11,243 nucleotides of DNA from Thalassiosira profunda (GCA_036939355.1 JALLAP010002363.1:1-11243), one strand, 5' to 3'. Shown: positions 1 to 8,905, counted from the first letter of the stretch. Translations and numbers: made by a program. Notes: a model not told the origin generated them from the sequence alone.

Positions 1-1
1 T

Positions 2-427
2 TCGGTGGAGGTTGCAAAAAGCGCCAAGCCGAAGCGGAGAACCGCTCGCGAGACGCCCGTCGGCCCTCTCGACGAGGATGGCATGTCGGCTGGAAGTCTG
101 CTGGAGTCAGAGGATGAAATTGAGACCTGCTCACGACCAGCGTTGCCCCGGGTCAACTTTCACGACGAAAACATTGCTCCTCTCTTGGACTTCATTTCGT
201 CAAATCCTGACCCGGATGATGAAGTTGTAAACACTGTTCGGGACTTCCTCTTCTTGGTCATTGAGGAAAAGCGAATCGACGATGCTGTCACGTTTCTTCG
301 CGCAATCAAGAATCTGCGGCGAGATGGTTGGGACGCCAGACTGTACTTGCAGCTGAAGGATGCATCCATTGGCAAAGTATTTGATTCGACTGGCAGTGAG
401 CTCGACACGAGATGGCTTGGCCTTTAA
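2..427 (+). CDS. REV1: REV1 translesion DNA polymerase/deoxycytidyl transferase, C-terminal fragment
   Basis: The frame is open through the left edge and ends at TAA 425-427, showing about 141 C-terminal residues. The first ~45 are basic then acidic and low in complexity (KPKRR, possibly a nuclear signal), as in a linker. The last ~90 resemble the REV1 C-terminal helical domain: a leucine-rich helix (LLDFISSNPDPDDEVV), then LVIEEKRIDDAVTFLRAIKNL, which parallels the LIEEK...VIKYMKRL stretch of human REV1, then a Trp and a helix to the end. In the known family this domain docks REV7 and the other Y-family polymerases during lesion bypass in the nucleus. The catalytic and BRCT parts would lie left of the window. 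The match is from remembered family pattern over a short divergent domain, so the identity is likely rather than certain. Its stop lies 13 bp from the stop of the opposing SulP gene. Confidence 0.75.
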   Translation, partial: SVEVAKSAKPKRRTARETPVGPLDEDGMSAGSLLESEDEIETCSRPALPRVNFHDENIAPLLDFISSNPDPDDEVVNTVRDFLFLVIEEKRIDDAVTFLRAIKNLRRDGWDARLYLQLKDASIGKVFDSTGSELDTRWLGL

Positions 428-440
428 CCAAAGCTAAGTC

Positions 441-3400
441 TCATATCGGCAGACACCTCGTCTCAAAGATCCGATTGCTCACATGCTGGATGCGCATCGT
501 CAAGTAAGAGACGACAATGTGCCACAACAAGTGTGCACAATGTGGGTGTTTCTCTTTCATCTTCTCCCAAGATTCGCGGCTGAGGCTGTAGAGAACGGTG
601 TCGTCTGCCAATACCCGCACCGTGCTGTTTCTGTTGTTGTTGTCGACGAGCCCAGACTCTCCAATCATGCTGCCGATCGATATTGGTTCTGTTGTGCCAG
701 CCTCGTTCTCCAGACTACTCATCAATTCTCCAGACACAAGCAGTTTCGCACTATCACTTGGCGTGCCCTGCCTCCAAAGTATGTCTCCGCTGTTGTATAG
801 TTCGCGCCGAAAGTAAGAAAAGAATTGCTCCACTATCGCCCTTTCCTCACCAGGGCATTTGCGGGATAGGAGCTCGATTGCGTAGGTCCGTTCCTCTTCC
901 AGACTTCCCATTTGCGCCTGCCCATCTTCGCTCCCAAGGAATGATTGCCTTATGTTGTCGTACAGCAGCGTCGGATCGGCCATTGCAATGAGGAAATCCT
1001 CAGCGTAGATCAGAGCTTGGTCTAAGTCATCACAGACCCTGCTGGAACATGCAAGCAGTCCCTGATCAACGTCACCTATTGCTTTGTCACCTTCGCGGTC
1101 AACTCGCCGAGAGTTCAGCATACCATAGAGGTTCACTTCCGTGGGAAAGCCCTCAGCAGAACCTGGGACAAATATCGAGAGCTTGACACCAAACTGATCT
1201 GCAAGGCTATCTCGAAGCTTAACAATCGCCTGAGCTGCAGAACTATCGATCCCTAAGACCAATGTGAAATCGATGATGAGGATGTATGGCCTTTCGTTGG
1301 ATGGATTGTATTTGATAAGGTCTTTAACCCCATCGCTCAAAGAAGAAATGTTTCTTCGACCGGCCGGAGAGAGGAGATGAGTGTTTGGGGCAGCCACCTG
1401 ATAGTACAGGAAATGAAAGATGCGCTCACCCAAAGAACAGATGGCCCTGAAACTGAACAACGCGGATTCTGATCCTGCCTGTTGCTTCGCTGTCCAAGAT
1501 CTCGAACGCGGGCGGGCTCCTGTTCCACTCGCTGCTTCGAAGTGTGGAAGCTGTCATTGACCCTCTGAAAATACGTGAGCGGTCCAAATGAGGTCACCAA
1601 CCTATCAATACATCAAGGCAAGCCCTTCCAACGCACCTGATCGGCTTGGGATAGGCGACACTCTGAATCGCATACGTGAGAAGTGCTGAAATAGCGCCAG
1701 CCATCAGAGCTGCCTCCATGCCGAACATCGTCATGACAATCACAATGGCCCATATCCCGGAGTATTCAAGATAGTCATAATTGCCGTATGAGTCATAGAC
1801 GCCCTCTGAAAAGAGATCCAAGCCGCAGTGCAGGAGCAAAGTGCCAGCCATGCACCGAGGCAGGTAGCTTGCAATATCAGGGCCAATAAAAAACAACAGA
1901 GTTGTGCCCGCGGCGACGGCAAGTGATGATGCTTTGCCTCTGCCACCTGATTTCGTATATATCATCGATTGCTGCAAACGATGGTGTTTAGACGAGCAGT
2001 GTGAAAACGAATGCACCAGCATCTTTGCATTCACTCACAGTGTACGCTTGGTAGTTCTGTAGCCCCCCAAACAGTCCAACGATTCCATTCGACCAGCCAT
2101 GCGCCTCCAGTTCGACGTTCATATCCACATCGGCTTGAGTCGATACTGCNAACGATTCCATTCGACCAGCCATGCGCCTCCAGTTCGACGTTCATATCCA
2201 CATCGGCTTGAGTCGATACTGCAAACGCAGGTATATTGATGGGAACGTGAATGAGAGAGAATAGCACGAGCGCAATCATCGTGGGAAAAGTCCTCGCCAC
2301 GGCAGACCACGATATCGTTGTGAAGTCCACTTGCTGGAAAATGTACCACAAGCCAGACTCGGCACTGCAATCACCCCCTGTCTCGCCATTGCTGCAATCG
2401 TCCAGCGATGGGAAAAAGTATTCCTCGTCCAATTGATTGCCCAATGTTCCGAAGCATAGAGCGCCGACGTAGAATACAGGGCTGATCATAATAAAGTAAA
2501 TTGGCGAGAGTAGCGGATACCTCGACTTTCCCGACGCATCTTTTGTCAAGTACGAGATGATGCGCAGTCCAGCATCAAAGGCAAAGACTACCACCAGCAG
2601 ATGGAATTTCTCCACAAATGCTTTGCATCCTTTTGCATTCAGTGGCAAGGTAGCGTTTGCGGTAACCTCGAGGCCCGTCCTCGCGATGAAGATTCCGATG
2701 CCGCCGATACATCCTACCAGCACATGCGCAGGGAAGAAATAGAGGATCCGTCCCAGCTTTGCCCTCCCCAGAACGAAAAACACCAACCCAACAAGCACTG
2801 AAGCCAGCCCAAACAGAAAGAAGAGCGTTGACAGCGATTCTTTTCCGTAGCCCTGCGTTTCGACCACGATGTAAGACAATGCCTGGCAGAACGGGACGTT
2901 TTCCACCATCTGCAGAGCGATGCTATCGTCAAAGTTGGAAGCAAACGTCAACACCACCTGTCCAACGATGGTACTGAAGAGGAACATTCGAATGCCCAAC
3001 GCTTCCTTCCCGGGAAGGGGGAATGGTCCATCCATCACAAACCCGCTATTTGATACCACCTCCTCTTCTGCTGCAGATTCTTCCGCGGAGGAAGAGGATT
3101 TCCATGCAACCGGAAAGTACGAGACACCAAAGGGTATCCCGACCATCAAATGAAACAGCGTGATCAATGCGACCGCGGGTATTTGCGATGCAGCGCGTTC
3201 TATGCACCGCCATCTTCTGTGCAGAAGCGGGCGTCTCGGTCCATCAGATCCCCGGAAGGATATGTGTTGGGGTTTGTACTCTGAATTGCCAGGCTTTGGT
3301 TCTTCGTCAGATTCCCCGTCGCTTCTCTCGTCGATTGCGCCATAGAGGCTACTTCCGAGGCGTACATCGTCGTCATCCTCGTGCTGCGGCAGCAGTTCTG

Positions 3401-3533
3401 ATCCATCAACGCGTGATGTTGAGAGCATCGCATCTCGACTGTCGCGAAAGGTCGGCGCCACAATGTGCGGCACCGATCTCCGCCGGCTGGGCGATCGCAG
3501 AGGCGACTCCATGGTGCATTTGGTCAGGTACAA
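441..3533 (-). CDS. SulP-family transporter with STAS and cyclic-nucleotide-binding domains (YGR125W/Vsb1-like)
   Basis: Exons on the minus strand are 3533-2039 (holding the 73-nt artefact), 1971-1637, 1564-1430 and 1353-441; joined they give 934 aa. A second Met at 3512 (residue 8) is an equally good start. Residues 1-110 are a charged cytosolic tail with an acidic dileucine motif (DGSELL, 43-48). Residues ~115-580 are the hydrophobic SulP core, including PFGVSYFP, MVENVPFCQALSYIV, GRILYFFPAHVLVGCIGGIG and GLFGGLQNYQAY. A STAS domain follows (~615-755, FQGHLFFGNISSL, IIDFTLVLGIDSSAA). A CAP_ED cyclic-nucleotide-binding domain ends the protein (~805-926), keeping GE and an Arg in the phosphate-binding-cassette region (IGESGL...RNSTV). 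This domain order matches the yeast YGR125W/Vsb1 group, which is vacuolar. The substrate (sulfate, another anion, or an amino acid) cannot be told from sequence. The family call is firm; localisation is inferred. Confidence 0.93.
1354..1429 (-). other. Intron 3 of the SulP gene (76 bp, phase 2)
   Basis: The donor is GTGAGC at 1429-1424 and the acceptor TCGAAG ends at 1354. Splicing restores the STAS core HLFFGNISSLSDG; the unspliced frame stops right after LFFG. An alternative AG at 1398 would give a non-family sequence. Confidence 0.88.
1565..1636 (-). other. Intron 2 of the SulP gene (72 bp, phase 2)
   Basis: The donor is GTGCGT at 1636-1631 and the acceptor ATTTTCAG ends at 1565. Splicing gives YPKPIRGSMTAS and carries the frame into the start of the STAS domain. 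The unspliced frame stops just inside the intron. Confidence 0.88.
1972..2038 (-). other. Intron 1 of the SulP gene (67 bp, phase 0)
   Basis: The donor is GTGAGT at 2038-2033 and the acceptor TTTGCAG ends at 1972. Removing it joins NYQAYT to QSMIYTKSGG, the continuous family sequence. Reading through it meets a stop. Confidence 0.93.
2078..2222. repeat. 72-bp direct duplication around a single N (assembly junction)
   Basis: Bases 2078-2149 and 2151-2222 are identical, with N at 2150 between them. It lies in SulP exon 1 and shifts the frame. With one copy and the N ignored, the family sequence HGWSNGIVGLFGGLQNY is continuous. This is an unmerged contig overlap rather than a genomic repeat. 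Confidence 0.95.
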
Positions 3534-3768
3534 TAGGGACTGTGCGTGGAGGGTGTGAGGGTGCGCGGTGCGACGCGGTGGAACTGCGTAAGTTCGATGT
3601 TACATGGTTGCAAACTAGGGTTGTATGGTATTAGGGCTAGGGTTTCCGTCTCCGTCTTCGCACTTTCATCAACCTTCACATTTTCACATCTCACACATCA
3701 GCCTCGCATCATTCCTCCACACGCTCCAACGCTGCTCCGCTCTGCCATTTGCAGCGCGCCGAGCTACG
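3534..3768. promoter_or_regulatory. Divergent promoter between the SulP and AKR genes
   Basis: These 235 bp separate the two start codons, so both promoters and both 5' UTRs must fit here. At 3616-3645 lie three telomere-like elements: TAGGGTT (3616-3622), TTAGGG (3631-3636) and TAGGGTTT (3638-3645, the complement of the telo-box AAACCCTA). From about 3646 to 3725 the plus strand is rich in C, T and CA steps, as in many 5' leaders. No TATA box stands out. An in-frame ATG at 3625 would extend the AKR by 48 residues that look like translated leader. Confidence 0.6.
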
Positions 3769-5299
3769 ATGCCCTCCACACGATGGCTGGCACGGCTGCT
3801 CCTCGCGACCGTCGCCTTTCGCGCCGTCGCCTGCTACGGTGCATCGACCGGTGGAGATGATGTACCGAGGAGCGAGGACCAGCCATCACTGCACTACGAG
3901 CTGAGCAACGGCGTCCCAATTCCTCTCCTCGGAATGGGCATCGGCAACCTCGCCCACGAGCAAGTACCCGACGTGGTATCCACGCAGTTGGGGGCCGGCG
4001 TCCTCTTGGTGGATACCGCGCGCGCCTCGAACAACGAGAGGATTCTTGCAACGGCTGTGGCGCGGTTTGACGGCAGCCGGAGGGCTGGCACAGGCGACGG
4101 GGATGATGGGCGCGGCAATACACGGGGAGGAGGGAGCGATGCCGCATCCAACGAGCACACGTTTCCGCCGCTTCACGTCGTGACAAAGGTTTGGTTCACG
4201 CACTTAGGATATGAGAGAACCAAATTGAGCATAAAAGAAGCACTCGAGGCCCTCGCCCCGGCCGCCTCCCTCCGTCATGTGCACGTCCACTTTCTCATTC
4301 ACTGGCCGTACTGCCGCGACGATATCGAGTGGATGCACTGCGAGGAGGAGGAGAACAATCTGCCGCAGCACGTAAAGGACGCCGGACCGCCTCCGCACCT
4401 GGACAAAGAAAATGCGTACAAAGGGAGTTGGAAAGCGTTCGAAGAGGCGTACATTGAGCACCAGCAGATGCTCAAGCAATCGAAAGGTGCAGAGGGGACG
4501 CGTCAACCGACAATAGCAAGCATCGGCTTATCGAACTTTCACGTGGATGAAGTGAGGGCATTGATGTCAACCAGGCCGAGAATACCTCCGCATGTCTTTC
4601 AAGGAAATGCGTGGGCGGTATTCCATGACCCGTTTCTGATGGACTACCTGGAAGAGAACGGCATCTTCTTCCAGGCCTACGGGGTGATGAATGGGATATT
4701 GCAACGACGGAACGATGCGCCAGGAGCGTACAGTGTGTTGACGGGGCTGGCGCACGAGCTGACCGCTGCTGCGTTTTCAGAGGACAAGAAGGTGAAGGCC
4801 TCTGAAGCGACCGTACTCCTCGCCTATTTCCTCAAAAAGAGGATCGGAGTGATACCCCGCGCGGCATCATCGACTCACCAGAAGGAGAACTCGCCGCAAT
4901 CCATCTCGGCAATACTGCCGTACCTGACCGAATCACACATGGCAAAGCTAGCGCCGGCGATACCCGCGTTGATGAAGGGAGAGGACCTTCATGCGTCCAT
5001 TTCTTTCATGAATGCTCTCAAGAGCCCAATCCAAATCCACTGGCTCAATCCCGAAACAAAGGAAGAGGTGTTGGTATCGGAAATCNGCTCTCAAGAGCCC
5101 AATCCAAATCCACTGGCTCAATCCCGAAACAAAGGAAGAGGTGTTGGTATCGGAAATCATTCACCCCGGAAGTGTCGAAGTACAGAGGAGCCATCCCGGG
5201 CATCGCTTCGTGGCGTACGACCCAGACCGATCGATACGGCGGGAATTTGAGGTCAAAGCGGAGTATGGCGAGCGGCAGGACTTCATGGTTGAATTGTAA
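3769..5299 (+). CDS. Secreted/ER aldo/keto reductase with C-terminal VHL-beta-like domain
   Basis: This is a single exon of 485 aa once the 73-nt artefact is discounted. The start at 3769 is chosen because it gives a signal peptide at once (Arg5, Arg9, then LLLATVAF and a small-residue AVAC site). The next in-frame ATG upstream, 3625, only adds leader-like residues. Residues ~40-410 are an AKR barrel (IPLLGMGIGNL, VDTARASNNE, VVTKVWFT, FLIHWP, SIGLSNF, ENGIFFQAYG, ENSPQSI). A Gly/Asp/Ser-rich insert (~101-130) is not in typical AKRs. Catalytic Asp82, Lys140 and His178 are present, but Ser87 occupies the catalytic Tyr position. Residues ~416-485 resemble the VHL beta domain (HWLN...HPG...RSHPGHRF). 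The AKR fold is certain, the activity is doubtful, and the VHL-like call is moderate. The gene converges on ABC-F with 54 bp between stops. Confidence 0.93.
5014..5158. repeat. 72-bp direct duplication around a single N (assembly junction)
   Basis: Bases 5014-5085 and 5087-5158 are identical, with N at 5086. It falls in the VHL-like end of the AKR gene and would truncate the protein falsely at 5250. With one copy the frame runs to TAA 5297-5299. Confidence 0.95.
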
Positions 5300-5353
5300 T
5301 GAGGGTTGTGGTTGCTGCCACTTTCCGCTGCACAAGCATTTGCATTTGGCGGA

Positions 5354-7869
5354 TCATTCGCTCATCTCTGCCACGACTTCTTCCAACATCTCCCATTCCT
5401 CCATCAAACTTGCCACGTTCGCCTCTTCTTTCGTTTTGCGCTCTGTCATCTCCATCAGCTTCTCGACGTCACTGCCTACCTTCATCATTCCTTCATCGTA
5501 CTCAGCAATCTTCATTTCAGCCTGCTCTATCAGATCCTCGATCTTCTTTATCCGCTTTGGTGCGTTAAATGCAAGCTTTCTCTTCCTGTCTTGCTCCGCT
5601 TTCTCTTCAGGGGTCAACTCTACAGCTGGTGATAATATATCTGAAGCACCATTCATGCTCGCATCGCCGGACGTCGATGCAATGTCGTATATGTCCCAAT
5701 CCCGTGCATTCAATCCACGTTCTTCAACGACCAAGAAACCATCTTTTACTGTGCCCACATGCGTGAAGCCAACCGATTCGCAAAATGCTTTCGAGAAAAC
5801 AGAGATGTGAGAGATGTAAGTCAACTGCTGAAATACTGCAGTTCCAACTTACCTCGGTCATGCGAGACAACCACAACAGATCCGTCTTTGCCACCCCAAG
5901 ACGACAACGAGTCTCCAAGTGCCTCGATGCATTCAACATCCAAATGGTTGCTTGGCTGTCGATCGACCGAAGGTAGGCACGCTATGAGTTCACATCTTGA
6001 GAATGATGGAGAGACAAATTGCAAGGCACAACTTACCTCATCCAATAGAAGCAAATTGCTCGGTTTGAGCGCAAACATTGATAAGGCCACCCGAGCTTTC
6101 TCGCNTTACCTCATCCAATAGAAGCAAATTGCTCGGTTTGAGCGCAAACATTGATAAGGCCACCCGAGCTTTCTCGCCGCCAGATAGCGCCCCCACCTTC
6201 CTCAGGGGCTTCTCATCACCCAAGCCGAGTCGGCCCATGACGCCTCGCGCATCCTGGTTGGAGATTGTTATGTCTCCAGTTGTTCCTCCGCGAGCGTAAT
6301 CGAGGACGAGATCCATTGCCCGGGCAGAGACATCCAGCTCTTGCGCCAAATCTTGCGTGAACACTCCCAAGCTGGCAGTAGCAGCAATTCATTAGATGCA
6401 TGAAACCTCCAGTCAGTGAAGGCAACATCAACACTTCCAACTCACCGAAGCTGCTCGTTTTCAATGCGTTTCCCAGAGAGAAGAAGCAGTTTGCCCCGAA
6501 GCGCCGCCAGCAAGGTCGATTTGCCAGCTCCATTGGAACCTCTCAGAATCAATTTCATGCCCCTGTTGATCGTCAGGTCGATGTCCTCCAGAGTTGGCGT
6601 CTCTTCTTTGCTCCACCCGATATCCGCACCCTTCAAGACCAGCAGCTCTTCTCCGATACCTTTGGGCGGGTCCGGCAGCACCAAACTGGGCCTCCACCTC
6701 TTTTCGGTCACGCCCATTGGCGGAGGGTCCAGCTTGCCCTCTTGGCGCATGCGCTCGATTGCCTTTACCCTGCTCTGTGCGCTGGATGCTTTCGTCGCCG
6801 AGGCGCCCCACTTATCAACATACGCCTGCAATCGAGCCGCTTCGTTCATGTTGCGTTCGTATTCTGCCAGTGCACTCTTGGCCCGAAACTCTTTCTCCTC
6901 GAGATATTTGTCGTAGTTGCACGAGACGTATTGAATTAGCGTTTGGCCGCTGACTTCTGCTATCGAGTTGACACTTTTCGTCAGCAAGCTCACGTCGTGC
7001 GACACCAGCAGTATCGATCCTTGGTATTTCGACAGATACGTGGCGAGCCAGTCTCTTGCAGAACTGTCGAGATGATTGCTGGGTTCATCCAGCAGCAGCA
7101 AATCCGGTTGCGAGAGCAACAGCCTCGCCAGCGCTATTCTCATTTGCCATCCACCGGAGAAGTCGCTGCACAATCGATCCGAATCCGCGGGCTGGAATCC
7201 CAATCCCTTCAGGACTTGATCGACGTCCTGGTCCTGCGTCCACCCGCCGACATCCTCGAAGCGCGCCTGGGCCTTGGCCAAATCATTCAACGTTTTCTCG
7301 GAAGAGTCGCCATCGGTAATCTTCCTTTCCAACCGGTCCATCGCCTTTTTGGCAGTGTTGATTTCCTCCATTTCGGACGCGGCCTCCTCCCTCACCGTTT
7401 TGGTCGAACCGCTGACTGCAGTTTGTTTCAGGTAACCCACCTTCACCTTGGGGGCAACGAGGGCGTCCCCGTCATCGATCCGAACCGATCCAGTGATTGC
7501 CCCGAGAAGTGTCGATTTACCGCAACCATTTGGGCCGACAATTCCCCAGCGCTCTTTGGGATCGACGCGAAAGTTGACCGATTTGAGAATCTGGTTGCCG
7601 CCGCCAGTGGAGATGTGCAGGTCGGTGAGGAGTAAATTGGCGCCTTTCGTATCCCCCTTTGTGACTCCCAACGTGGCAGGCGGGGCGGATGCCGAGGATG
7701 CCAAGTTTGTATGATATGCCCGCGGTGAAGGGGCAGTGCGTGAGTGGCTGTTTATGCGCACGGGATTCTTTGCGGCGGGTTGCAGTATTGGAGTAAATCC
7801 GGCTGCGAAATCTGCCAGCGCCAGCGCGGAGAAGGCGGCCAGATGCAATATTGAGCGGGTGCTTGCCAT
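5354..7869 (-). CDS. Plastid-targeted ABC-F ATPase (plant ABCF5/Uup-like)
   Basis: Exons are 7869-6446, 6371-6037 (holding the 73-nt artefact), 5955-5853 and 5787-5354, giving 740 aa. Residues 1-24 form a signal peptide ending AAG, followed at once by FTP and a Ser/Arg-rich stretch, the pattern of bipartite plastid leaders in algae with secondary red plastids. Two ABC domains follow. The first has Walker A GPNGCGKST (112-120), signature FSGGW (237-241) and LLLLDEPSNHLD (257-268). The second has GSNGAGKST (444-452), LSGGEKARV (537-545) and LLLLDEPSNHLD (557-568). H-loops SHD are at 290-292 and 593-595. A charged interdomain arm (~310-405) and a C-terminal coiled coil (~655-740) are typical of ABC-F. 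No membrane domain is present. Known members act on ribosomes; a role in plastid translation is inferred. Confidence 0.95.
5788..5852 (-). other. Intron 3 of the ABC-F gene (65 bp, phase 1)
   Basis: The donor is GTAAGT at 5852-5847 and the acceptor CTCGAAAG ends at 5788. Splicing restores the H-loop context VVSHDRAFCESV. A pyrimidine-rich tract precedes the acceptor. Confidence 0.94.
5956..6036 (-). other. Intron 2 of the ABC-F gene (81 bp, phase 0)
   Basis: The donor is GTAAGT at 6036-6031 and the acceptor GATCGACAG ends at 5956. It splits the second Walker B/D-loop between LLLLDE and PSNHLD, so splicing restores a perfect motif. The donor lies just inside the artefact repeat at 6033-6104. 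Confidence 0.95.
6033..6177. repeat. 72-bp direct duplication around a single N (assembly junction)
   Basis: Bases 6033-6104 and 6106-6177 are identical, with N at 6105. The duplicated block covers the end of ABC-F exon 2 and four bases of intron 2, so it also creates a second false splice donor near 6109. Confidence 0.95.
6372..6445 (-). other. Intron 1 of the ABC-F gene (74 bp, phase 2)
   Basis: The donor is GTGAGT at 6445-6440 and the acceptor CTGCCAG ends at 6372. Splicing joins NEQLR to LGVFTQDLAQEL. The unspliced frame stops at the TGA inside the donor. Confidence 0.93.
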
Positions 7870-8341
7870 CTTGATAGACTATACCCAGAGTTCAGCCAAG
7901 CAGATGAACCGCGTGCGTCAGCGTGGTTGGGGTTGGGGAGGGGAGCTGAGTTGTCAGGATCCGCAGGCGCCACCGAGTTGCAACTACTATGGAGCCAGCT
8001 GACAGGACAGGTGGGCCGTCTCTCAGACCAAGTCCGTCGCTGTGAGGCGGGCGAGGGTGGCGCGCCGTGGGTCGGCCGCTACCGAAGAACATCTCCGTCG
8101 ATTTTTTCGTGGTCGGTCGTCGGCCGGCGGCTCCTGCCTCTGAATTCCTACGTAACCTACGTGCAAAATTCACGGAATTAGTATCAAGTTTGGAGGGAAG
8201 AGAGAAGAGGAGAGCCGAGAAAAAGCCCCCGCTCCCCACCCCTGTCCCGCCCACCCAACACCCACGACGGCGAGCGGAGCAGCAGGAGGAGCGTGGCGGC
8301 GGAAAGCGGCCGCAGACGGGACGGCGACCGCGGCGGCAGCG
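7870..8341. promoter_or_regulatory. Divergent promoter between the ABC-F and ARL2 genes
   Basis: These 472 bp hold no convincing gene. Two ACGT-core elements lie close together, TACGTA at 8149-8154 and TACGTG at 8158-8163, which are possible bZIP-type sites. From about 8190 to 8225 the plus strand is purine-rich and from 8228 C-rich, followed by a GC-rich CGG/CAG stretch reaching the ARL2 ATG, probably its 5' leader. The side next to ABC-F has a G-rich run (7923-7947). Frames crossing this stretch have no recognisable domain. The site assignments are by motif only. Confidence 0.55.
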
Positions 8342-8905
8342 ATGGGGCTCCTGTCGATCCTGAAGAAGGTGAAAGAGAAGGAGAAGGAGGTCCGCGTGCT
8401 CATCCTCGGCCTCGACAACGCCGGCAAAACCACGATACTGCGCAAGTTCTGCGGCGAGCCCATCGACGCCATTGAACCCACGCTGGGCTTCAACATCAAG
8501 ACGTTGGAGCACAAGAATTACCGCCTCAACCTGTGGGACGTGGGCGGACAAAAGACAATTCGCGCCTACTGGCGGAACTACTTTGAGCGAACCGACGCGG
8601 TCATCTGGGTGGTGGACAGCGCCGACCGGGCCCGGCTGGAAATGTGCCGGGAGGAGCTCGGCGCGCTGCTGCAGCAGGAGAAGCTGGCGGGGGCGAGCTT
8701 GTTGATTTTGGCCAACAAGCAGGACGTGAAGGGGGCGCTGGACGCCGACGAGATCGCGGCGGCATTGGGACTGGCGGAGGACGCGTCGTTCCAGAACCGG
8801 CACTGGTCGATACGGGGATGCAGCGCGGTGTCGGGGGAGGGCCTCGTGAAGGGGATGGATTGGATGGTCGACGACGTGGCCAGCCGAATCTTTATGCTGA
8901 GCTAG
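8342..8905 (+). CDS. ARL2: ARL2, ADP-ribosylation-factor-like small GTPase
   Basis: This intact 187-aa protein sits in one exon, with a good start context (GCG ATG G) and a TAG stop. It follows human ARL2 almost along its whole length, from MGLL-ILKK at the start to SRIF near the end. The GTPase motifs are complete: P-loop GLDNAGKT (23-30), Thr47 in the switch I motif PTLGFN, DVGGQ with Gln70, NKQD (125-128) and CSA (160-162). Gly2 is present, although ARL2 proteins are generally not myristoylated. The known role is regulating tubulin folding through cofactor D and unloading lipidated cargo from PDE6D/UNC119-type carriers, in the cytosol and at the centrosome. I see no oddity. ARL3 is the nearest alternative, but the N-terminus and C-terminus favour ARL2. 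Confidence 0.97.
   Translation: MGLLSILKKVKEKEKEVRVLILGLDNAGKTTILRKFCGEPIDAIEPTLGFNIKTLEHKNYRLNLWDVGGQKTIRAYWRNYFERTDAVIWVVDSADRARLEMCREELGALLQQEKLAGASLLILANKQDVKGALDADEIAAALGLAEDASFQNRHWSIRGCSAVSGEGLVKGMDWMVDDVASRIFMLS

Noticed and set aside
3611..3645. A chromosome end or long telomeric array
   Set aside because: Only three imperfect units occur, between two intact genes.
3625..3768. Upstream in-frame start of the AKR at 3625
   Set aside because: The 48 extra residues are His/Ser/Phe-rich translated leader and would bury the signal peptide that starts at 3769.
5172..5810. A 212-codon plus-strand open frame over the AKR/ABC-F junction
   Set aside because: It is Ser/Ile/Phe-rich, antisense to the ABC-F coiled-coil exon, and shares no family pattern.
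6943..7635. A 230-codon plus-strand open frame inside the ABC-F gene
   Set aside because: It is antisense to the Walker and signature motifs of ABC-F and shows no domain.
7892..8803. A 303-codon minus-strand open frame across the ARL2 gene and its promoter
   Set aside because: It is antisense to the clearly conserved ARL2 frame, rich in Arg, Leu, Ser and Pro, with no recognisable domain. High GC at third positions of ARL2 explains its length.
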